From Actinostola sp. cb2023 (Eukaryota; Cnidaria; Anthozoa; Actiniaria; Actinostolidae), in contig JAUJYZ010001550.1 in the NCBI GenBank assembly GCA_033675265.1, positions 53,501 through 117,500 of the forward strand: DNA of 64,000 nt, given 5' to 3'. Made by a program: the position numbers and the translations under genes. The notes under the pieces were generated by a model that saw nothing but the letters and a program-made list of their open reading frames with translations, did not search any database and had not been told where the DNA came from. Within the stretch, counting starts at the first letter, position 1; each line of letters opens with the position of its first letter. Shown in pieces: positions 11,936 to 21,425 of the stretch.

Positions 11936-12310
11936 CCTCTTCTCCTTCCTTCAATATGTATGGACTGAATCGCATTTGCCACCAATAAAAACCACCCATA
12001 AAAACTGTCATGTTTTTTATCCTCGCATACAACCACTGCTCTCTTCATTTTTCCATATGTATGGGTTGAATTGCATTTGCCACCCCCCAAAAATTTTACT
12101 CAATCCGACGTGTATGTACTAGTTTTTGCATTTAGCAGAAATATGTATTTAAGATTTTTCTGGTCAAATGATGCTCAAATGATGTTTTAATTGCCAATTC
12201 AAAATGCAGAATAAGTTTTGTTTGCAGAATTAATGGCACAGAACATTTGATTTCACAATTCACAACGAAGTATGAAGTTTTTTGATTTTGACCCTGAAAA
12301 CGCGCCATAG

Positions 12311-14267
12311 ATCGCGAGGTTGATTGCAACGCCCAACAGGAACCTGAATTACCTGATCAAGCAGCTCCTGCTGAAATAGCGCTGGTAGTAGAAAGAGAAA
12401 ATGTAGTGGTATCAATATTGGATCGTTTGAGACAGCCAGAGGAGAGTGATTTATCCAGAAAGAGAAAGTTAACAACCAACAATCCAGCTTCAGGAAATCG
12501 CCGTTCCCAGTCAGTGCTCAGAAAGAACGAGCCAAACATTTCAGCCAGGAAAAGAGTCGATGAATTCAAGGGGGAAACGTTTATTGCTAAAGAGAATGGT
12601 AGCTTGTTTTGCCAGTCATGTCGTGAAGAAATGTCTGTAAAAAAGCAGAACATAAGTGTACATGTTTCTAGCATAAAGCACAAGATGAACAAAGACAAAC
12701 TGTCACAAACCTCAAAGAAGGATCAAAACATTGCAGAGGCCATGAAAAAGTATGACGAAGTCCACCATCCAAAGGGTGAGACACTACCCACAGGAACAAG
12801 AGTGTTCAGGGTGAAAGTTGTTAAGGCCTTTTTAAAGAGTGGTACCCCATTAAATAGAATGGAGTACTTCAGAGATTTGTTTGAGGATGCAGGATTTGCT
12901 TTGACATCAAGCCCCAACATGAGGCAACTTATTCCGTTCATTCTGGAAGAAGAATATAAGGCGATTTCCAAGGAAGTTATGGGAAAGGATATCTCTATAG
13001 TTTTTGATGGAACTACACGAGACGGGGAGGCGCTCGTAGTTCTTGTGCGATTTGTAGAGTCTTGGGAGGTGCAACAGAGGCTTGTGAGGTTCCAACTCGT
13101 AAAACAGTCGGTTTGAATGGTGACGAACTGGCTCGCATTATTATCAATGTACTACATAGAAAACTCAATGTACCAGAAAGTAATCTACTTGCAGCAATGA
13201 GAGACATAGCTCCTGTCAACACGAAGGCTTTGAGAACAGTGTCGGTACTTTATCCCGACATTATAGATATTGGTTGTATCTCTCACTTCCTCGACAGAGT
13301 GGGGGTGAAGTGCAAGACTCCACTACTGAAGCAATTCATGACTGCTTGGAATTATATATTTACAACAAGTATGAAAGGTCGAAGGGTATGGAAAGCCATC
13401 AATGGAGGAAGGTCAATGCCAAGATATAATAACACCAGATGGTGGAGCCTGTGGGAGTGTGTGAAGATAGTGTTCGAAGAGTGGAGGCACCTTGCTGCTT
13501 TTATAGATAGTGATGAGGAGTTCGCTCAGTGCTCAAGAGAGAAGCTCAGTCAGATCCTCGCCGACAACGCAGTTCAGCTAAGGGTTGAAATGGCTGCCTT
13601 CATGGAATTGGAGCAATTTGTGAAGACCACTTACACCCTTGAAGGAGATGGCACCTTAATCTTTATTGCCTATGAGAAGCTTCTTATGCTTAAGGCATTC
13701 ATTCAAGTACAGCATTTCCCAACACTAACAATGACAGTCCAAGAACTGTTTCCTGCAAATGCTATAGTCCAGCAACAGTGGTACCAGTATGGTCTGAGGG
13801 AGTGCTTGACACCTGCCTTTGAATATTACGCACAGACACTCGCAAATGATGTCACAGTTTCTCGCTCCATTGAAGTATTCCAAGCTGCCCAATTATTCTG
13901 TCCGAAGGTTGTCACTATATCCCGGCCAAATGCTGCTGAGGTTGAGAAGATCAGAGCTGTGCCCTTTCTTGGTACAAACAACATCATCCAGGCTCTTCAA
14001 GTTGAGCTGGCAGCCTACCTCGTCAAAGCTGACCAGATCCCACATGATTTTGACACACTATCTGACACCTGGCCCTGGTGGAGAATGGTCGCTCGCGAGC
14101 TCCCGTCGTGGTCATCCGCAGTACAGAAACTTGTTCTGGTACAATCATCATCTGCAGCAGCTGAGAGGGTATTCTCACTATTGACCACCATGTTCGGTGA
14201 CCAGCAACACGAAGCCCTAGAAGATTATGTAGAGGCGGCATTGATGCTACGAGTTAATGATCATTAG
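12311..14267 (+). pseudogene. hAT transposase, interrupted and frameshifted
   Basis: Transposase of the enclosing hAT element. The start codon is not here but at 4395: ATG GCG GAC CAT GCC GAT CG, after which the 7.9-kb insertion begins. Removing it with one copy of the ATCG duplication joins 4414 to 12315 in frame. Visible parts are a BED-like zinc-binding region (CQSCREE...HVSSIKH), the central FDGTTRDGEA segment that begins the catalytic core, and a C-terminal dimerisation motif (SSSAAAERVFSLL, then a conserved W/leucine context) ending at 14267. A single-base loss near 13112-13114, in a TTT run, puts residues after LVRFQLVKQS in another frame, open from about 13062. Without both lesions the protein would be about 657 residues, normal for hAT. 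As it stands it is inactive. Confidence 0.88.
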
Positions 14268-14547
14268 CAGTTAGACAGACACTATCTATAGACTGAGGCC
14301 ACTCAGACAAGTCAAATGCTGATGCCATTAAGCAACTACATGTATAGCCATGAATGCCTGAAAAACACGTTTTTATACACATTTTATTGTATAACCGTTA
14401 AAATGAAATAGATATGTATGGAGATATTTAGACAATTTTTCAAGATATTTAGGGGATTTTTTGAGATATTTAGAGGTTTTTTTGAGAATTTCCGGAAACA
14501 TATTTAGGCCATTTTTCGAGATATATGTATCTAAGCCTATTTACGGC

Positions 14548-14997
14548 TGCGTGCGCCGCACATCAGGGCATGATACGCCATCAGTTTCACACCTTGTTTC
14601 AATATACACATTGCTGCGGGCGCGTCCCGCAGGACGTACACAGGGATCCCAACATTATACCTTACTCAACACAGGAAGCCCAATATATAAATGCGCGCGC
14701 GCTCTACCACAGGAAACCCATAAAAAAGACAAATATCATTTTATTGAATTATTAAATAGCCTCAAAAGCAATGGTTGGGCTGCCTGTGTTTCAATATACA
14801 CATTGCTGCGGGCGCGTAACGCAGGACGTACACAGGGATCCCAACATTATACATTTCTATGCACAGGGAACCCAATATAATAAATATAATACGTATCGCT
14901 ACACACAGGAAACCCATCAAAAAAAGACGCGCGCATGCAAAAAAAAAAATTTCAATAATTATTAGCCTCAGAAACAATGGTTGGGCTGCCTGTGAAG
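14548..14997. repeat. Right arm of the foldback repeat enclosing the hAT element
   Basis: Inverted counterpart of 3773-4167. It has two tandem units starting near 14603 and 14800, each with an attgctgcgggcgcg landmark, acacagggatcccaaca and a GCGCGC tract. The hAT element evidently inserted between the two arms. Confidence 0.8.
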
Positions 14998-15479
14998 AAA
15001 CGAATGACAGAATACCAAATATGGGTTCCATGCAAAGGATGTAACCTGAGTATTTTTAGCCCTCTGATCCCTCCCCGTAAGAAAAATGACAAGGCAGGAA
15101 AATGACTCCGGAACATCAAATAAACACAAAATAAATGTAAATAAAGGTGAATGTCAGTTAATTGAGCAATATTTTTACATTTCGAGACATTTTTAGAAAT
15201 ACTCAAAAATAACCCACTGGGCTGCCTGTGACCCGGGGAGAAGAGAGAGGAGGAAGGCCTGACACAAGGGCATTGTTTCAGCCGTCTAGATTCTAAAACA
15301 CAAAGGCTTGAAACGTCCCCAGGGAAACGTCACAGCCTACCGGAAATAATACATCGCATTCGCATTCTACAAGAATAAGCTCGATTTCCTATGTTATTCA
15401 GTACGATTGAAAATAATATAGACAGGCTCTAGAAGGAGCTACTGAAGCCTTTCCTGGAATTGAATTGAAGAAATAACAA
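14998..15479. other. No gene seen
   Basis: Unique-looking intergenic sequence. A short GGGCTGCCTGTG motif recurs at 14776, 14984 and 15221. Nothing else identified. Confidence 0.5.
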
Positions 15480-18400
15480 GAACTTTATCTTCAAACAAGA
15501 CGCTCAATGAGCGTACACTCGGGCTTATGACAAGGACAATGTCAGTTGCGTGAGGAGAGACCTGACAATGACTGACAGTTGCGTGACGAGGGAGACTATG
15601 TATATATGTGTCGAGTTCATTTGATTTGCTTTTGACTTTGAGTTCATTTGATTACTTTTTGACTTTGAGTTCAATTGATTTGATTTTGATGAGTTCGTGT
15701 AACTGAAGGCCCTGTCGAAAACGCTCAACATCTTTTAGAGTTGGCCCACACGAATCGGCGTATGCGTTTGTATGTGAGAGCGTATTTAAGAGGAACTGAT
15801 GGATGGCTTGCCTTGGATACAACATAATTTCTCTTCTGCACAGGTCAACTGCTTCTTTCACTTCTAGTCGTCGAAGACCATGACTTAGCACTATCTCAGT
15901 ATCTGCCCTGAGCGAAGAATACTTCGGATTTAGTTCGATATACGGCTCGGAAACTATTTGATCCGTTTATTGAGCGAATCATACTTTCGGATTTAGCTCG
16001 ATAGGCGTTCGGAAAATATTCGGCCCGTTTGTGGCGCCATGAATATGCAACCTCAAGTGACCTCAAGTACGTTTAAAGATGTACCATATACGTACCTCGA
16101 ACAGTCGGAGATCTTTATCGATGCTCATCGACACAAATAATCTCTCTCGTCACGCAACAGTCATTGTCATAATACCCGACTATTCAGCTTCTTCTTCTGT
16201 AATAGATCCCTAAAATCTAAGGACGTTTTGATTTCGATTATATTTTTTGCCGTTCACTGACCTGTTTTGAGCGTGGAAATTCTGTTTAAATAGCGCTACG
16301 CGGCAGTTCTAAAATTAGGTCGCGTAATAGATGTATGACTCACACAAGGATCATACAACTGTCATCGTACTGAAAAGAACACGGATTTTCGAACATTGAC
16401 CTTGCTCGCCTTTGCTTTGATGTAGTTTTGAAGTACGATTTTTACGATTCCTTTTCCTTCTGAATTTTTCAAACGTGAAATAAAATAAACATACATCATG
16501 AGTTATTACTCGGGCCCTTCCGAAGGAAGCCCGAGTTATAAAATGGACTTTCTTTTTTTTATTATTATTACTCGGGCCCTTCCGAAGGAAGCCCGAGTTA
16601 TAAAATGCGTTTTTCGGTAGTAGTCGTAGTTTTTGTTCGGTTAAAGAATGACGAAAGTATGCGACGTATTTAATCGTATCGAGTTTCAAGATTACTCAGC
16701 AGATAAGAAAAAAACAAACGACACACAGGACTCAAGTAGATTTGAATCTTAGTTTTGAAAGCAGCTGTAGATCTTCAAGCTATTAAAGGTCAGGATTCTA
16801 GTTCATCGTTCAATGACTAGAAGTGGTAGAAGGACTAGAAGCTCGCTTAAAATATATTTAACAAAAACAAACGTGAGGGCGTTATCAGAACCATCTGACC
16901 TATGCAACCTCAAGACGTATCATGTACGTACTCACCCGACACATAGTCTCCCTCGTCACTCAACTGTCACTGATTGTCATGACGTCAGAGAAATGATATT
17001 GTATTGAAGAAGATGTCCTTGTTTTATTCGACGTTCGAACCGTAACTCGAACCCGATTCCAAACTCGACGTTTCGGGATCTGAAGCTGAAGCTTTACACG
17101 AACTCATCAAAATCAAATCAATTGAACTCAAAGTCAAAAGGTAATCAAATGAACTCAAAGTCAAAGGCAAATCAAATGAACTCGACACATACATGTATAT
17201 ACATAGTCTCCCTCGTCACGCAACTGTCAGTCATTGTCAGGTCTCTCCTCACGCAACTGACATTGTCCTTTAATTGTCATAAGCCCGAGTGTACGCTCAT
17301 TGAGCGTCTTGTTATTATTATTATTCGTCGGACACAAAATGCCAAGTATTTGATCGTATCGAGTTTCAAGATAACTCAGCAGATAAGGGAGCAAGCTACT
17401 CTCCGGTCCCTGAATTCGCGGAAAACCGCTCTAATCGCTAAACAAACGACACACAGGACTCAAGTAGATATTTAATCTTAGATTATTTGAAAGCAGTTTG
17501 AGATTCAAGATATTGAAAGGTCGGGATTCTAGTTATAATCAAACTCACGACCAGCGATGTAACTACATCTATTGACAGAAAGCTATATGTACATGTACAG
17601 AAGAAGTCATGCAAACAGTCAGGCCAGTCGAGACTGAAAAGCAAATGAAATGAACTCAAAAACTATCATGACCTCGCTATGCCATGTTTGTTGCTTAATT
17701 GTAATAGTACGTGTACAGTTATGTCCTTGAGTATTTATAATTGAACTCACGACCAGCGATCATGAACAACATCTATATTGACAGAAAGCTATATGTACAG
17801 AAGTCATGCAAACAATCGAACCAGTCGAGTTATTTTCAGTAACTCACGATGGATGTTTATTTTATTCCACGTTTGAAAAATTCATTATGATTACAGTTGT
17901 GTGATCATTGTGTGATCATACATCTATTACGCGACCTAATTTTAAATAGAACCGCCGCGTAGCGCTATTTAAAACAGAATTTCCACGCTCAAAACAGGTC
18001 AGTGAACGGCAAAAATACAATCGAAATCAAAACGTCCTTAGGTTTTAGGGATCTATTACGACAGAAAGCTATATCAGTGTACAGAAGTCATGCAAACAAT
18101 CGAGTTATTTTCAGTAACTTATATATATAATTATATGTAGAGAAGTCATGCAAACAATCGAACCAGTCGAGTTATTTTCAGTATAACTCACGATGGATGT
18201 TTATTTTATTCCACGTTTGAAAAATTCAGTACGATTACAGTTGTGTGATCCTTGTGTGAGTCATACATCTATTATGACTTTAGGTCACTTGAGGTTGCAT
18301 ATTCATGTTCGCCACAAACGGGTCGAATAGTTTCAGTACGATGCATGATCCTTATCTGAGTCATACATCTATGATGCGACCTAATTTTAGAACTCAAAAC

Positions 18401-19180
18401 AGGTCAGTGAACGGCAAAAATACAATCGAAATCAAAACGTCATTAGATTTCAGGGATCTGTTACAGAAGAAGACGCTCAATGAGCGTATAGTCGGGTATT
18501 TAATATGACAATGACAGTTGCGTGACGAGAGAGATTATTTGTATCGATGAGTATCGATAAAGATCTCCGACTGTTCGAGGTACGTATATCGTACGTTTGT
18601 GGCGCCATGAATATGCAACCTCAAGTGACCTCAACGCAACTGACATTGTCCTTGTCATAAGCCCGAGTATACGCTCATTGAGCGTCTTGTTGAAAATAAC
18701 TCGACTGTTTGCAAGGCTTCAGTCAATCATGCTTCTTCAATACAATATCATTTCTCTGACGTCATGACAATCAGCGACAGTTGAGTGACGAGGGAGACTA
18801 TGTGTCGGGTGAGTACGTACATGATACGTCTTGAGGTTGCATAGGTCAGATGGTTCTGATAACGCGCTCGTTTGTTTTTGTTAAATATATTTTAAGCGAG
18901 CTTCTAGTCCTTCTACCACTTCTAGTCATTGAACGATGAACTAGAATCCTGACCTTTTAATAGCTTGAATATCTACAGCTGCTTTCAAAACTAAGATTGA
19001 AATCTACTTGAGTCCTGTGTGTCGTTTGTTTTCCCTTATCTGCCGAGTAATCTTGAAACTCGATACGATCAAATACGTCGCATACTTTCTTCATTCTTTG
19101 ACCAAACAAAACTAAAAAAACTAAAAACAAGAAAGCCCATTTTATAACTCGGCCTTCCTTCGGAAGGGCCCGAGTAATTA
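15480..19180. mobile_element. Cluster of nested Helentron/Helitron2-like non-autonomous fragments
   Basis: Signature 3' ends, AAGCCCGAGT then an ACGCTCATTGAGCGT hairpin then CTTGTT, occur at 17281-17312 and 18659-18692 on the plus strand and near 15495-15530 and 18470-18500 on the minus strand. Signature 5' ends (ACTCGGGC... with an internal palindrome ...AAGCCCGAGTTATAAAATG) occur at 16508, 16570 and, inverted, near 19175. Asymmetric short inverted repeats with a hairpin after only the right one are the hallmark of Helitron2/Helentron elements. No replicase is present. Long stretches between copies are related to each other in both orientations, for example 16620-16990 with 18760-19100. Confidence 0.6.
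16569..17311 (+). mobile_element. Best-defined Helentron-like copy in the cluster
   Basis: Runs from the 5' palindromic end (ACTCGGGC at about 16570) to the 3' hairpin end ACGCTCATTGAGCGT at about 17292-17306, 743 bp. A truncated 5' end of the same family precedes it by 62 bp. No coding capacity; the small open frames inside are chance. Confidence 0.55.
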
Positions 19181-19442
19181 ACAAAAACAGTGTCGTTGGG
19201 GATTTGCCGACAGGCTGATTTAGTTTCATCTTGTAAGTAAGGACTTTATTTAGCGATCGAGGGTAGCACGATAAAACTAATTTGAAGAAACGGTTTTATG
19301 TAACGTGCTGCGAGGGGGCGGAAGGCTCAAATCAATAGGTCTGTGTCAAGCTTTTTTCCCCTTCTCTTCCCCCTTTCTTTTTCTCTCCCCGGCCCTTCGC
19401 CAAAAAAGCGTGATACTCAGGTTACAGAGGATGCTAATAGGG

Positions 19443-19596
19443 GGTTTAAGCTTTGCAAAATCTACGAACTTCTTTTCAGAGTTTCATACCTTCATAGTTG
19501 GTATTCCCTGTGGATAAAGTATAGGGAATACCAACTATGAAGGTATGAAACTCTCATCTCTGAAAAGAAGTTCGTAGATTTTGCAAAGCTTAAACC
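19443..19596. repeat. Near-perfect palindrome
   Basis: The left arm starts GGTTTAAGCTTTGCAAAATC and the right arm ends with its reverse complement. The loop is about 10 bp around ctgtggataaagta. The centre repeats ggtattccct inverted. Confidence 0.9.
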
Positions 19597-19803
19597 TCAC
19601 AGGCTTGGGCTGGATCTCTAATGTACGAAATCCCGAGCAGAAGTTATTGACACTTCCGGTTGACGTCGCCGTCATAGATTTTGCAAAGTTTAATAACTCC
19701 TTAATAAGGCCAACAAACATTAATTATTACAATTCCTAAAACATGTTGAAAACTATTCAACTCAATCCTCCACTAAAAGTGGCTTCCATATCGAACATTC
19801 TAA

Positions 19804-20055
19804 ATACTCCAGTTTCGAGTTGTTAAGCGATGACCGCTGTCCTTGACAAAAGACGCATTTGCTCAGGCTAAGCCTCAATTCAGTGTAAATTATTCACAAA
19901 TACCAACGAGAACGCGAAAAAGTGTTGACATTCAACAATAGAAACCATTTTTAATTGCACGGGTTTATTCTCTGGATTGAGGCTATAAAGCCTGAGCAAA
20001 CGCGTCTTTTGTCAAGGAGTACAGCGGTGTCTAAACAAACTCGAAACTGGAGCAT
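19804..20055. repeat. Imperfect inverted repeat (MITE-like)
   Basis: AATACTCCAGTTTCGAGTT at the left matches inverted AACTCGAAACTGGAGCATT at the right. Inner blocks ccttgacaaaagacgc and gcgtcttttgtcaagg also pair. No coding content. Confidence 0.8.
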
Positions 20056-20284
20056 TGGAGAAACTCGTTTTTGAGAACATAATAAATAAATAAATAAGTC
20101 AATAAATATGCAATACTCCACTGGCCTACAAATAGTAATAACTAATCTGGGCAACTCAATGGAATGAAATAAAGTAATGCAATGTGAAGTACAAATTAAC
20201 AAAAACAGAACGAAAAGTGTGGAACGCATTGCATTCTGACTTACGAATCAAATCTAAATTTGTTTTCCAAAATAATCTAAAACA

Positions 20285-20672
20285 TAGACTGAATGCAATA
20301 ATAGCTACCAATACTCCTTTTTACAGTTCCCGGCGCCATCTTGAAAGGTAGCCGAGCCTTTACATCGAAGCGAGACTGGCGGTGAGCTTGCAATAATAGA
20401 GACCTTTTTAAACACCTTGGACAATTATTCACATATCTCTATCATTGCAAGGTCACCGTCGGTCTCGCTTCGATGCAAAGGCTCGGCTATCTTTCAAGAT
20501 GGCGCCGGGACCTGTAAAAAGGAGTATTTAAATCACAATTGGACTGACTAGTCTCGTGTCCATGATGCTGCACAAAAGAGATTTCACATGGACACGAGGT
20601 TAATACGTCAGTCCAAAACAATGCATGATTACCGGGTATTTAAATTTGGGAGCCATTTTTGCATTCAGTCTA
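20285..20672. mobile_element. Nested foldback MITE
   Basis: Outer ends TAGACTGAATGCAA are inverted copies. Inside lie two further hairpins: ggcgccatcttgaaag arms at about 20330 and 20500, and ttggactgac...gtcagtccaa at 20541-20620. This is a MITE-in-MITE arrangement. Confidence 0.78.
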
Positions 20673-20929
20673 CAGGCTCATGGATATTCTATCAAACACA
20701 GTCGAATACCTTGAAATCTCCCAAATTATTCACAAGATAAAAGTCTTTACTACTTCAATCTTTCCCATCAATTTTCTAGATATCTTTCTGCTATAATCAA
20801 GCTTAAACTGATCTGTCTATGTATTGCAGCCAATGTTGAAATGTTTTAGAATTTTAGAATACTAGTATTGTAAATTATCTTCCCCCCCTCCTCAGGTATG
20901 TCAATTTGCAAGTGGAAGTATTCGTAATG

Positions 20930-21260
20930 GTTTGGGTTTAGCATGATTGTGAATTTCCTCATGAACATCGAGATGTGATTGCTGATTAAATGCTTTACCA
21001 GAAGTTCTACATTGCTATGGTTAAAGTGCCTATAACCCCTGTGAGATTGTTTTAAAAATCTATTCCACAACTTTTACACTGGTTGGGTTTAAGTAGTGTT
21101 TTGATCATGAACTTTGAGAGATGACTTGAATAAACTCCGTTATGAGTTATAGAGGTTTGAAATCTCAATATGCAAATTTGATGACGTCAACCAGGCTTTT
21201 TGACTATCAATGCCTTCCCACAAGTTTGACATTGGTATGTTTATTTAGACGAGTTAAATT
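20930..21260 (-). pseudogene. Decayed C2H2 finger relics downstream of zinc-finger unit 1
   Basis: On the minus strand, 21210-21240 still reads like YQCQTCGKA, and 20985-21020 like the CRTSGKAFN-type start of a finger in which one zinc-binding cysteine is lost. The TTAA of the linker region at 21021 carries the end of the TTAA-type element family. These are former 3' fingers of the neighbouring gene. Confidence 0.65.
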
Positions 21261-21425
21261 ATGATTTCTGAGATTTCCAAGAAGAGCTTATTTATTGAAA
21301 GTGTGGTGAAAAAGTTATAAAATCATTTATAAAGACTGTTTAAAAGTGTATTCTGTAAGTTTTCAAATGTCAATAATCAGCACAAGGGCGTTTTTGTATA
21401 ATAAATGAAGACTGGGTAGACGTCA

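Larger units (their letters stand above)
9017..12094. mobile_element. Large foldback element with arms of about 1 kb
   Basis: The left arm (9017 to about 9993) is reverse-complementary to about 11012-12094. Both outer ends read GGGGGGTGGCAAATGCAATT. Shared blocks include agagagcagtggttgtatg, a G-rich segment at 9618-9665 (C-rich at 11340-11390) and the gagatatagatcaatgtatt block at the loop edge. The outer part of each arm is AT-rich and has drifted in length. The loop (9994-11011) has a tandem repeat and no recognised gene. The right end abuts the terminal repeat of the 7.9-kb host element. Confidence 0.8.
4415..12310. mobile_element. 7.9-kb inverted-terminal-repeat element inside the hAT transposase gene
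   Basis: The ends are long inverted repeats of about 208 bp (4415-4622 and 12103-12310) beginning CTATGGCGCG. A 4-bp duplication, ATCG, flanks it at 4411-4414 and 12311-12314, and removing one copy restores the hAT reading frame. A 4-bp duplication fits Sola, Ginger, Academ or Chapaev-type elements, but no transposase is recognised inside, so the superfamily is unassigned. Contents: a decayed E3-ligase-like gene at 5017-6441, a MITE, a TTAA-type element at 6816-8760 and a foldback at 9017-12094. Confidence 0.78.
4176..14539 (+). mobile_element. hAT-family DNA transposon with nested insertions
   Basis: Both ends carry the inverted terminal sequence TAGGCTTAGATACATATATC (4176 onward, and reverse complement ending at 14539). 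They are flanked by an identical 8-bp duplication, TTTACGGC, at 4168-4175 and 14540-14547, the target-duplication length of hAT transposons. Several GATATTTAG subterminal motifs lie just inside both ends, where hAT transposases typically bind. The element spans 10,364 bp, of which about 7.9 kb (4415-12310) is a later insertion, leaving an original element of about 2.5 kb. Confidence 0.88.

Noticed and set aside
15525..15891. Minus-strand open frames with repeated KSNQMNSKSK
   Set aside because: Arise from short direct repeats at a Helentron-like end; no gene.
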